From NCBI GenBank assembly GCA_027596945.1, contig JADGJH010000266.1, forward strand, positions 1 to 19,322: a stretch of DNA of 19,322 bases, given 5' to 3'. Numbering within the stretch: position 1 is the first letter of the stretch; every line of letters starts with the position of its first letter. The position numbers and the translations under genes are program-made. The DNA is from Physocladia obscura (Eukaryota; Chytridiomycota; Chytridiomycetes; Chytridiales; Chytriomycetaceae). The notes under the pieces were generated by a model. It saw only the letters and a list, made by a program, of their open reading frames with translations, had not been told where the DNA came from and searched no databases. Positions 1 through 8,424 of the stretch are shown piece by piece.

Positions 1-199
1 TTATTTTCAAAATTTTTTTTTTTTTAAATTTTTTACCTTTTTTTTATTTTTTTTTTTTTTTTTCACAATAATTTTTTTTTTTTGAAAAAATTTACCTAAT
101 TAATATATGATTTTTCTTTATCACACACACCCTTTGTCATCAAACCACACACTTCCTAACTTGCGTTCATCTTCTATTCCGCGATTTCTAAATAACTAG
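1..199. other. poly-T/AT-rich stretch, probable intron of the G-alpha gene
   Basis: Long T runs fill the first 80 bases, followed by AT-rich sequence with no open frame that I can link to a protein. The end, a polypyrimidine-poor tract with a branch-like CTAAATAA and the acceptor TAG at 197-199, fits the 3' end of an intron entering the G-alpha exon at 200. No further exon is visible in this part of the window. Confidence 0.4.
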
Positions 200-449
200 G
201 AGAAAACGATTTTGACCGCGGTGCAGATTTCTTCATCGATAAATTCAGGAACCTTAATAAAATCAATAGCCGGCAGATTTTCTTTCACTTAACGTACGCC
301 ACCGATGGACCACAACTAAAACGGGTGCTGGATTTTGTTCTTATTGGGGTTATAAAGTATATATAAATTTATTTATATCTCATTCAATTTACAAATGTTT
401 TTTCAATTTGTTACACAGCACGGAACTTAACACTCTCCAATTTTTATAA
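200..449 (+). CDS. G-protein alpha subunit, C-terminal exons (partial)
   Basis: These are the last two exons of a heterotrimeric G-protein alpha subunit, a membrane-associated GTPase that relays receptor signals. Exon 200-356 reads FFIDKFRNLNK, then IFFHLTYATDGPQLKRVLDF. This matches the family's guanine-binding TCATD (G5) box, here TYATD, followed by the alpha-5 helix. An intron with GTATAT donor and TTACACAG acceptor (357-418) joins in phase to exon 419-449, which ends at TAA (447-449) with the tail NTELNTLQFL. Without that intron the frame stops at 364. The N-terminal and GTP-binding exons lie left of the window or were lost. The tail lacks the usual -CGL/-IGL type end, so this is a divergent paralogue or a decaying copy. 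The family call rests on about 60 residues. Confidence 0.72.
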
Positions 450-577
450 CTTTGTACTCACGAGATTGAAAAGGGGGGTTCGAAAAGAATAAAGAAAAAT
501 AAGCGATTGTTTTTATAAATAAACTTTGACAAACGTTTATGATTGTTATCTTTATTCAATTGTTGCTTGGTATTTGA
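450..577. other. intergenic, AT-rich
   Basis: This is the space between the converging G-alpha gene and the minus-strand segments that follow. No gene is seen. The A-rich stretch at 485-525 could serve G-alpha 3' end formation, but there is no clean AATAAA with a defined site. Confidence 0.3.
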
Positions 578-1116
578 TCAGGTATTTCTCACTGGACTTT
601 GGCATTGTCGGTAGGAGTTACTGCTACTATTAAGATCACGATCGGTTTCCATTTTCATCAGTTGGTTTTGCTGTTGATGAGGTGTTGACCGGTGATTATT
701 AAGCAACGTTCTGCATTTTTAAAACTCTTTTTTTCTCTTCTTGTCCTCTCTCCTTTTTTTTCTTCTTTTTTTTTCTTCTTGAGTCAACACAACTTACGTT
801 GAATTCACCACAACTTGTATTTTTGACGTTAAGAAATAGAAACACCGATTCTGGGGTTGCAATTTAAGTTCTGTGGAACCCAAATACTGGTGCTTTTTGC
901 GAGTGTTTTAAGCTGTGAGAAATTGTCATGAATATGTTCATGCCTTTTGCTGAGGGCTTCTTCTTTTTTAAGTATCTCATTTAAATTTCCATCTCGCTCA
1001 TCTCACCGCCCCAAAAAGACAGTGCTTAAAGCATCATTGAGAGGGCATTCATAGCCTACTTGCGGCTTGTAGTAGATAGTAATGGATTGTTTATCAGATC
1101 ACTTTTTTTTTTTTTT
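578..1116 (-). CDS. unresolved spliced gene with Q/N/S-rich C-terminus
   Basis: I do not recognise the family. Read right to left, an exon-like frame at about 1018-1116 contains QSITIYYKPQVGYECPLND and ends at a GTGAGA donor. A second open segment runs from about 905 to 798 (STELKLQPQNRCFYF, then KIQVVVNST) and ends at a GTAAGT donor (797 downward). It joins in phase, across an 87-nt purine-rich intron and a TGCAG acceptor, to exon 710-578, a Q/N/S-rich tail (HRSTPHQQQNQLMKMETDRD) ending in TGA at 578-580. The junction between the first two segments could not be made to fit in phase, and no start codon is assigned. The 798-797/711-710 splice is the best supported part. RNA reads would settle the rest. 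Confidence 0.35.
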
Positions 1117-1390
1117 GTGCTTTGTTGGATGGAAGATTTGAAAATTTTTGTAAGAGCACCCACTCAAATTTTTTTCGATGACGACAACATACAAACGAAA
1201 CTGCATTAATTCAAATTTTTTTAAAAAGAGATTTTATGTCTTTTGAGTTTCCTGTCTTGGGCATTTACACGTATTTTTAAGATTGCAGTTATGATTTAAT
1301 AACAAGCTAATAATCGCACTAAGAAAAAATTGATAAAAAAATTATTCATAATAATGCTTGCAATTCATTTGTCGTTATTTGTATCTTTCT

Positions 1391-2560
1391 TCAGTCGATA
1401 ACAACCAAAGGTTGTTGCACAGGATGATCAGCATGTTCACTTGCATAGACAACTCCATATCGTGGGCAAGTTGACGGCAGATAAATATTTCCATTCTTTG
1501 CATCGCCGCCTCCAGTTCCCTTAAAAAATCATAAAAATAATAGAATGAAAAATACTAAAATATATATAAAAGAATATCTCACAATCAATCCCAATCGAAT
1601 TTCAGTCAGGTATGGGCCTTTACAAATAAGACCAATTGACAAGTCACCGAATTCTGCTGTAATTGCGTTTTTGATGTCTTCAGACTTGTAAATCGCAGTT
1701 GGTGACGGAATAATTTGACTGTTTTCAAGGGCATTGTAAACATTATCTAATAAATTGTGCGAAAGTATGAGGATCGATCATGTTGTTTTTGTTTTTTTTG
1801 TGAGAATATATACATTTTGATGATAAATACAATGCATCGCTAAAAAATTTTTCGACATCAGCTGCTTTTTCATTCCCAACACATTTTTTATCACTGAGAG
1901 AGTAGCAAGTTCCGTGTTTCGCCTTATTAATTAATTGATTTTTTGTTAGCCATAGTCTTTGTTTTTTTCGAAAACAAACCCATTCATGTCCCCAAAACTC
2001 ATTGTAGTCGGATTCCTTATCACCCTTATACGAAACCCTGTTGGAAAAAAAAAAAAAAGAATCGTTATAAAAAATGCGCGATTCTATGATATTATGTCTG
2101 CCAAACTGACCAGTTTGCAGTCATGTTATCATAGATGAGCGACTCTGCAATACGCGCGGCGGTATCATGATACGCACGTTTCGGGTCGCAATCGGAAACT
2201 TGGAATCCAGAGCAATTGTCTGGCCAAAGACCTTATTTTTTTTTTTTAACAGATAAGATTGAAGGATAGATAAATGAATAAATGGATACACATACCGTGG
2301 ATAGTAAACTTGCGTTTTGGAATGCGATGTAGCAGGTTGTGGGAGCAGCGGTCCTTGATGGCACGGCAATAACCAGGTAGCCACTGCACAGCCAGCACTA
2401 GTATGCCGTTCGTCGCCACGCAGCACGCATTATCGCTCGGGTTCGGATTCACATTGCACGCAACAAGACTGGAATCGCAAGTTACGCCAATGCTGTTTCC
2501 AGCAACCAACACAAGGCCAAATCCAAGCGTCGTAAGAAAACCAAGCACGAATTTTCCCAT
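1391..2560 (-). CDS. secreted ribonuclease T2, six exons
   Basis: RNase T2 endoribonuclease, which cleaves single-stranded RNA through a 2',3'-cyclic intermediate in the secretory or vacuolar/extracellular space. I read exons (minus strand) 2560-2296, 2231-2111, 2037-1980, 1922-1814, 1746-1583 and 1519-1391. They total 846 nt, or 281 aa, a usual length for the family. All five introns (57-73 nt) are GT-AG and in phase. Residues 1-20 are a signal peptide (MGKFVLGFLTTLGFGLVLVA). The active-site motif CAS I (KFTIHGLWPDNCSG) is split by intron 1, and CAS II (FWGHEWAKHGTCYS) by intron 3. Both catalytic histidines and many cysteines are kept. The ATG at 2560 is chosen because it directly precedes the hydrophobic leader. 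No disruption is seen, so the gene looks functional. It borders the accessory block on its left. Confidence 0.94.
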
Positions 2561-2849
2561 TTCAATCAAAATTTTTTCGCATCTGGACCAATTTACAGTG
2601 TTTTCAGAAAGAAAGAAAAAGATTTCAAAATTTCTAAAAATGTATGTCCTCCAGTGTACTTGACTATACTAATTCCCTACCAAACTGACAATATTTTGAC
2701 AGGGAAATTATTGTTGACCCCTTTCCAGAGGATATTTACTCAATAAACTCGTAAGGCAAAGGCAAGGATGACGCAGAGAATCAGTTAAATTCTGAAGACG
2801 ATAACAGCCAGCTAGAATTCAACTTTTTCTACCACTTCTGTTGCCTTTA
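2561..2849. other. intergenic / 5' region of RNase T2
   Basis: AT-rich sequence upstream of RNase T2. A plus-strand acidic open segment around 2768-2860 (DDAENQLNSEDDNSQ) is short and has no flanking splice sites that I trust. No promoter element is distinct enough to name. Confidence 0.3.
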
Positions 2850-3429
2850 CTACTCTGTATGATCTGTCAACCCCCTGCAGATGTTTGTGAATGTCATGAT
2901 GGCAATTCCCACACTCAGATCAGCAGTTGTCAAAGTTGAAGGAATTGCACTCATTCAGTTTCTCAAGCACAATAAACTTTGTAGCACAATATCGAGTTTC
3001 GTAATAAAGAGGTCTTTTATTATTATTATCCTCAAACTTTGAAGAAAGGTTTTGCACAAATCAAGTTTCGCAATAAAGCGATGCTCGATAAAATAAAAAA
3101 TGAGAAATTTCAAATGAACAAAAGTCCTCCGATCCTCATTCAAGACCTTCGTAAGAGTCAACAGCGCAATCAAAGTGGGTGTCAATCAAAGTATATGTCT
3201 TTGTAATGATGGTGCATCAAAATACCGCAAAAAGTACAACAACTGGAAGCAGACAAAAATTGGCAAGACAATCATCAGTTAAATCAAAGCATAAATTGAC
3301 TCACCAATCCCGGACCCATCTTCAAAAAATTCTCAGTCAAAAAAGCAGCCCTTATTGAATCCTGTGCCTGTCGATTCACTTCGAGCGTTTTCTTGAGTAC
3401 ATCAATTTTTGATTCAAAACTTATTGTTT
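2850..3429 (-). pseudogene. broken gene of unknown family, two exons
   Basis: On the minus strand an exon of about 3429-3305 encodes a charged segment (KIDVLKKTLEVNRQAQDS, then AAFLTENFLKMGPGL). It ends at a GTGAGT donor. A 62-nt intron (3304-3243) with a branch-like TTTAACTGATG and acceptor CTTCCAG leads in phase to exon 2 (LLYFLRYFDAPSLQRHIL). The same frame then continues to 2850 with TGA stops at 3188-3186 and 2957-2955, through leucine-rich helical sequence (VLNEDRRTFVHLKFLIFYF). The 5' part of exon 1 lies inside the inverted repeat, and the other repeat copy carries a degenerate version of the same peptide. I do not recognise the protein; the helical repeats could be armadillo/HEAT-like, which is a guess. 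The intervening stops indicate a pseudogene. Confidence 0.42.
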
Positions 3430-3670
3430 GTAAATAGAACTTTTAAATAAAATGCTCAAATTTGTACCTCATTTAACCCATTTCAAATAATAATAAATTT
3501 CTTCTTGTTTGAATTTGTGAGACAAAGTTGGAACATTCTTAAAAATAAATCATTTGCCAAAATTTTCTGTTTTAGGGTTTAAGAAAAAATTTTCTATCCA
3601 ATTCAGCACTTCTAATTTGTGCATTCAGCTTGCGTATTGTATATTTATTTTTCTAAATTTAACAACTCTT
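3345..3670 (+). repeat. inverted repeat copy A (partner at 17956-18328)
   Basis: The reverse complement of this segment aligns over its whole length with 17956-18328. Shared blocks, as read in copy B orientation, include AAACCCTAAAACAGAAAA, CACAAATT.GAACAAGAAGAAATTTA, GTTAAATGAGG.ACAAATTTGAG and GAAGTGAATC, with small indels between them. Copy A contains the 5' coding part of a minus-strand gene on its left and ends just before the ATG of the plus-strand gene at 3693. The repeat therefore covers a divergent promoter region. The copies have clearly drifted. Boundaries are good to about 10-20 bp. Confidence 0.8.
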
Positions 3671-3692
3671 GAAAAATCAAACAAGTTTGACC

Positions 3693-3954
3693 ATGGTGAG
3701 ATCTGTCAAGCTCAAACAAGCAGAAAATTTTGAAGATATCAACAGTGATCAAGAAAATAGTGGAGTTCAGATTTTTGCTTTTTATTATTTCTAATTACCC
3801 ATAGTTAGGTCACATGTCAATGAGGATAGCCTATCAAGTTCCATCTGAAAAAGATAACTTCACAGAATTCAATCAAATAAAAATAAACATTCCTTCAACT
3901 TTTCAATCATTGGTCAAGTTTCAGGCCATCTTAGAGAAAAAAATAATAAAATGA
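3693..3954 (+). CDS. small two-exon gene, unknown function
   Basis: An ATG in good context (GACCATGG) opens an exon (3693-3759: MVRSVKLKQAENFEDINSD). A 49-nt intron (3760-3808) with a branch-like TTCTAATTAC and acceptor GTTAG joins in phase to 3809-3954 (HMSMRIAYQVPSEKDNFTEF, then a helical, lysine-rich end), stopping at TGA 3952-3954. The product would be 70 aa, acidic then basic, without signal peptide or membrane segment. The GTGGAG donor is weak, so the splice is the uncertain part. Further exons may follow. It points away from the minus-strand gene to its left across the repeated promoter segment. I do not recognise a family. Confidence 0.45.
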
Positions 3955-4236
3955 AAGCCTGATATATGGGAAAATTCTCATGTTCTTACTCTTTAAAATT
4001 TGGAACATTTGCAGAGTGTTTTAAAACTAAATCTTTAAGAAAAAAGGAAGGTTGATTCATACAATTTAGAATATCTGTGTCTGTTGCTGCACAAGAAAAT
4101 AGATTATGATATTTGAAAGGTGGAAACTGAAAAAGGCTGTCTTGTAAATGCGCTGGTTTGGAAAGAATATAGTTAGCCCAAAGTCCTTAAGAAGCATCAC
4201 ATGCATTAAAAGTTACTCCATGAGTCTCTTTCGATT
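3955..4236. other. AT-rich spacer inside the accessory block
   Basis: No convincing gene. Short minus-strand open stretches here (for example one ending near 4066) might be the 3' end of the coiled-coil gene that follows, but stops and missing splice sites prevent a call. Confidence 0.3.
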
Positions 4237-4960
4237 TCAAGACCAGCTCATTGTGGACACAATCTGCAGATGCTCCTGCTCAATCCAATTCTTTTGGAGC
4301 CAAAAGCTTTTCCAGTCAATATCAAACATTTCTCTTGAAGAAATCACCATTGAATAGGTCATGACTGCAATTAAAATAGCTTCATCCCGAAATTTTTGTA
4401 GTTTTGTTTGATCTATTTCAAATGGTTTGATCCATGACTTTTTTGTTCTGCACTTTCTCAAGAAGAAAAATACTTCCATGTCAGAGATGTCGATGTTGCC
4501 ATCCAGTTTGTGAAAACGTATTAAAATGCAGTGGTAGATTTGCAATTTTGGTCCTTTGATGAAAGTTGCTGAATGGTAGCCTGACGGTTTTGCTCATTTG
4601 GTTGGAGTTGCTGAATGATAGCTTGGAGTGTATGCTCTTTTTCATGAAGTTGATAAACAGTAGCTGAGAGATTTTTCTCTCTCTGTTGGAGTTGCTGAAT
4701 GGTAGCCTGGAGGTTTTGGTTTTTTTGTTCAAGCTGCTGAACTCTAGCATGGAGATTTTGCTCATCTTGTTGAAAGCGCTGAACAGTAGCTTGACGTTGT
4801 AGTTCATGCCTAAGGTCCCTAATCTCAGAAAATAGTCACTGCCAACACCCACAATGATGATCGCTCTTTGCCTCGATTGACTTGGTTTGATACCCTAGCG
4901 CGCAAGTTGGTCTTGAGCTTCAAAGGGTTTATCACTGCTATAATTGTCTTCTTTATAGAC
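4237..4960 (-). pseudogene. coiled-coil protein gene built of 14-residue repeats, probably broken
   Basis: On the minus strand, about 4812-4542 reads as an uninterrupted coiled coil. It has six consecutive 14-residue (double heptad) units of the type QATIQQLQQREKNL, rich in Gln, Leu and charged residues, and ends at a TAA near 4527. Downstream, another minus frame (4545-4237) looks coding (DQTKLQKFRDEAILIAVMTY, then WLQKNWIEQEHLQ), so a frameshift or unrecognised intron separates the two. Upstream, about 4960-4860 holds basic sequence (NLRARVSNQVNRGKERSS). The coiled coil suggests oligomerisation or a structural role, but no family is recognised. The gene diverges from the helicase gene that starts near 5040. 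Confidence 0.45.
4565..4802 (+). repeat. 42-bp tandem repeat, about 5.7 copies
   Basis: Successive 42-bp units start at 4565, 4607, 4649, 4691, 4733 and 4775 (partial). Each opens with a variant of GTTGCTGAA.GGTAGC. The period is a multiple of three and encodes the 14-residue coiled-coil units on the minus strand. Units have diverged by roughly a fifth to a third of positions, so this is old duplication under or after coding constraint and not a fresh microsatellite. Confidence 0.85.
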
Positions 4961-5029
4961 TGGGTATCAGAGAAACCAGATTTCTGCGTTGAGAAAAATT
5001 ATCATTTAACAAATCTGTAAACCCACACC

Positions 5030-6694
5030 AACACAAATAACAATCAATTGCCTATGGGAACTGGTAAAACCCATCAATTGGCAGAGTACATGAAAGCAGT
5101 CAACCCTTCTTGTGTAACTTGCATGAGTCCAAGGCAGTCATATGCAAACAATTTCACAGCAGATTTGAATGAAAAACTCAAATCCACAAGAAAAAACTTT
5201 TGTCAATTATCAAGACCTCACTCAAACTGGTTGTTTCTCAAATTGGTGGAAGGTGCCATATTTAGTGATCCAAATGGAAAGCCTATGCAAATTATCTATT
5301 GATGGCTTCAAATCATATGATTTACTTGTTGTAGATGAAGTCAAGAGTAATTTAAAAGCATTTTCAAGTACAACTATGTTGGCCAAAATCCAGAAATTCC
5401 CAGGAGAAAGTTGATTGAAGAAGAATGCACTGAATTTGAATGTGTTTTGAAGGAGAAGCTCCCAAATAAAAAAGTCAAGTTCTGTCATGCAGGCTCAGAC
5501 AATGCACTTGACAAAGACCTAAACAATGCTAATGTGGAGTGGTCAAATAATGTTGATTGTCTTATGTATACTGGCAAAATCACTGTTGGTGTGAACTATT
5601 CCATCAGTAATTATTTTGACAAGATGTTTATTTACAGTTTTGCAGGAGGAGCATGTGCTTGTGATATATTGCAAGCAACCATGAGGGTTTGTGCTACCAA
5701 AAGCAATAGGCAGAGTTATTATATTGATTTGCAACATCTTGTGGAAGAAACACCTATTACTCTGAGGTGCCTACTTGCTCAAACACAGTACAAAGCGCAA
5801 CAACTACATCTTTTAGAAGACAATGAGCGAGATCATTTATTTTCCTTTGTATGGGGAAAGACAAATCCACAACAGCAAAATATTCCAATGGTGGATTCAA
5901 TAAGGAAAACTAACAGGACTGATATTGAGTTAAAAAAATTACCTTGGCCTCCCCAATTGTGGTTGTATAATCAATTAGAGAATAACTTGCCCACTGTGGA
6001 ATTGAAGCAAATGTTAATGCACTATTTTACTCTGAGTGGACATGAATTAAAAGATGCTGAAGAAATTAGGGAAAAACAAATCAAAGAAAAGCTCAAAAAC
6101 ACAGCTTCAACATTGTACAAAGACATTTCAACAATTAGGGAAAATATGCTACAGGTATTAGAAGAGAAGATTGAAAGAAAAGAAGCAAGCACTGGAAAAA
6201 TTAACTTTGGCCAGACATTCTCAAGTCAAAGTATGTCTATTCAATGAATCCACAGCCCAAAAGGTATTGGAGTACAATTTGAAGACGTATTTTATTAAAA
6301 AAGTTAAATGCTTTGCATATTGTCATCATAGTCTTGATGAATCAGTTAGACTGCAAAGAGTTTATTTTGAAAAAGTACAAAAAGTATTGAACATAAATCA
6401 TTTATTTGGTAGTCACATTGTGAAAACTGATGATGAAGGATGATAAGTTACGTATTAGCTGGATGGAGGATGATAAGTTGCATATTAGCTGAATCTTTAA
6501 CATTGCTGTCAGTGGTATTGATTCAATAATGTTAGTTGATGCAAAGGAGAGTATTCTCAAGTGTATCTTTAAAGAAACAGTATTTGGTATATTCAGTGCT
6601 TCAACAACTCTGTTACTAAAATCAAGGTTGACAGTGAAAAAAACGGAACATCAAAGAAAGTCAAAACGGGTGACTACAAGTACAGCAATCAATT
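5030..6694 (+). pseudogene. herpesvirus UL9-like replication-origin-binding protein / SF2 helicase, frameshifted
   Basis: Resembles the Herpes_ori_bp family: SF2 helicases that bind and open replication origins, found in herpesviruses, large DNA viruses and eukaryotic mobile elements. In order: Walker A (LPMGTGKT, 5048-5071), motif Ia-like SPRQSYANNF, then a frameshift near the A run at 5190-5196 into FVNYQDL, IQMESLCKL and Walker B (SYDLLVVDEVKSNL, about 5310-5350). After a short disrupted stretch the C-terminal helicase half (5411-6247) keeps WSNNVDCLMYTGKITVGVNY, YFDKMFIYSF and DILQATMRVCATK. The arginine expected after MRV is Cys. Past the stop at 6247, related sequence continues in other frames to 6443 and then 6492-6694. 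The N-terminus before Walker A is not found. It is the first of three virus-type enzymes in the block and no longer encodes one continuous protein. Confidence 0.82.
6435..6494 (+). repeat. 30-bp tandem duplication
   Basis: Two adjacent 30-bp units (6435-6464 and 6465-6494) share GGATGATAAGTT..GTATTAGCTG-type sequence with a few differences. They sit at the point where the helicase reading frame is lost after 6443. The second unit restarts an open frame (SGIDSIMLVDAKESILK) that probably belonged to the helicase C-terminus. Confidence 0.7.
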
Positions 6695-6788
6695 GAGCAA
6701 ATGCTTTAACATTAATAGTAGTATATGTGAAATATTTGTGTAAAAAGCAAAAAAAGAAATACATTTTCTTCTTCTAAAGCCTAAATGA

Positions 6789-7799
6789 ATGATGAGTGAA
6801 TTGAGCAACAAAACAAAACAAACCAACCTGGAAACTTTGTTTTCCACTATGGATCTCAGCAACAATTCTATAAAAAACATAGCAATACATGACCTCATTG
6901 TATTTGTTTCAGGAATGCTTGGTGTTAAAGATCCATTTTCGTTAAATCACATTCCATATAAACAAATTGAGAGTCTGTATCCATTGTACAGCTAAAATAT
7001 ACAATATTTAATTAATCTTGACATTGTTGATCCAATACAGGCAAATATGTCCAAGAATAAGGACTGGTGCAAATACATTACAGAATTGACTCAATAATTG
7101 AAGCACCTGACCCAAGAAGTTGAACAATTGAAGCAATCAAAAGGCAACAAGAATGCAGCACTGAAATGAAAATGTCCAGATTTGAGCTACAGCACCCAAT
7201 ATTGGTTTCAAATGAAAGACAGTGAGTTTTTTATGTTCTATTTTCTGATGTATTTATTCTGTTTTCACAGACTTAAACACCAAAAACTTTGGAAATATTG
7301 TTAATGTATTTGCAAAACTATTGGAATTACCTGACCATAAAGGTCTTCAGATAATGAATGGAATTTTTTAAGAATCTTATTGGTGTCAATTTGTCTTGAT
7401 TGCATTGCGTACATATCATATGTGTGATTATGAAAGTTTTAAAGACCCACCCAAATGCTGAATGTCAAATCATTAAGATGCCTACGTCTAAAGCCAGTGT
7501 TTCAAAAGAAACTCGAAATAAGAGCATTAATATTGGCACTGCTGATGCTCAACAGGAGGAAGGCAAACCTGTTGACCAACAATTATGGGATAAGGTGAAA
7601 TTGCAAATGCACACATCGAAAAGTGATGATACAATGTTTGAGGCTTCAGATAGCACATATATTGGCTGGAAAGGATTCAATGAGGTATTTTTATGCCAAG
7701 AATATTGACACCAAATCAAACTGACTGATATATAATCCTACCGTGCAGATGTGGTCAATTCAATACAAGACTTTCCTGTTTCGAGACAAAGTGATATGA
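6789..7799 (+). pseudogene. spliced gene of unknown family, stops in frame
   Basis: A single frame can be followed from 6789 (MSELSNKTKQTNLETLFSTM) through TAA at 6993-6995, a short coiled coil (LKHLTQEVEQLKQSK, preceded by TAA) and a TGA. It then crosses a well-formed 49-nt intron (7222-7270; donor GTGAGT, branch TTCTGATG, acceptor TTTTCACAG). It resumes in phase with LNTKNFGNIVNVFAKLLELP, a further TAA and SYWCQFVLIALRTYHMCDY. Near 7440 a one-base shift moves it to the hydrophilic frame PNAECQIIKMPTSKASVSK, then DSTYIGWKGFNE. A second intron (7685-7748; GTATTT donor, ACTGAC branch, GTGCAG acceptor) leads to a short last exon ending at TGA 7797-7799. No family is recognised. The two introns show that it was a spliced gene before decay. 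Confidence 0.5.
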
Positions 7800-7954
7800 A
7801 AGTAATAATGTGAAGTTGTTTCTGAAGTATTAAGTTGAATCAATATAAGTTTTATGAAAAAATATATCTATTGTTTGCTTTTAGGGTTTCCAGAAGAAAA
7901 ATTTGCAAGTTGACAAAAAAGTGTATTGCACCCCAAACACAAAAGTTTACTTGA

Positions 7955-8203
7955 AACCCAAAAGAATTTGCTATATATACTTTTTCGTTTGAAAATAGTG
8001 CGCTAATATGCGCCAGAGTTAAGAGTTATGTCGTCTTGTTAACTATCGATACACCATTCAAAAAATATGTTACATTGCAAACCCCCCCTCAGGTTGCCAA
8101 AACATCACAAAAATACTTAATAAAAGCAGCAACAATGCGTATCAATATGAAACAGTCCAAAAATTTGGCGGAATTATTTCTAGCACTTTCAATACAAAAA
8201 TAG
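7955..8203 (+). CDS. open coding-like segment, unknown
   Basis: An uninterrupted 82-codon frame runs from just after a TGA (7952-7954) to TAG at 8201-8203. The composition is protein-like (KEFAIYTFSFENSALICARV, then KQSKNLAELFLALSIQK). It has no ATG near its left end. An exon is possible, because a polypyrimidine-like tract and TTTTAG occur near 7884, or it may be a fragment of a gene between the spliced pseudogene and the methyltransferase. No motif is recognised and there are no membrane segments. Confidence 0.35.
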   Translation, partial: NPKEFAIYTFSFENSALICARVKSYVVLLTIDTPFKKYVTLQTPPQVAKTSQKYLIKAATMRINMKQSKNLAELFLALSIQK

Positions 8204-8424
8204 AATAAATAACAAAATGTCGTGAAAAATGAAATTTTGCTGTACTTGGTGTAAAAATTGCAAAGCTGATAGTATGCACTCCTGATTTAAGTGGGTTGAA
8301 AGCATACTAAAAATACTGAAGTAGTTTACTTAAAACTGACCAAATGAATGTGAAATAAAAAATAACAACGTAAAATTTTACCATTTTACTATAATACTAG
8401 TGCGGTCAGTCTATATTGTTATAA
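8204..8424. other. AT-rich spacer
   Basis: No gene or motif stands out between the preceding open segment and the methyltransferase region. Confidence 0.3.

Noticed and set aside
470..500. GGTTCGA-like sequence suggesting a tRNA T-arm
   Set aside because: No matching cloverleaf stems or A box upstream; chance similarity.
2121..2426. 101-codon minus ORF across the RNase T2 region
   Set aside because: It reads through an intron. The spliced RNase T2 model uses other frames and restores both active-site motifs.
4565..4802. Could the regular repeats be a CRISPR array?
   Set aside because: Units are contiguous 42-bp copies without unique spacers, the unit encodes coiled coil, and the genome is eukaryotic.
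4481..4852. 123-codon minus ORF rich in Ser/Lys/Leu
   Set aside because: Frame-shifted shadow of the 14-residue coiled-coil repeats. The neighbouring frame has regular heptads and is the likely coding one.
6241..6265. GTATGT...CACAG as an intron in the helicase gene
   Set aside because: It would be only about 25 nt long, shorter than any other intron here (49 nt or more); a frameshift is the simpler explanation.
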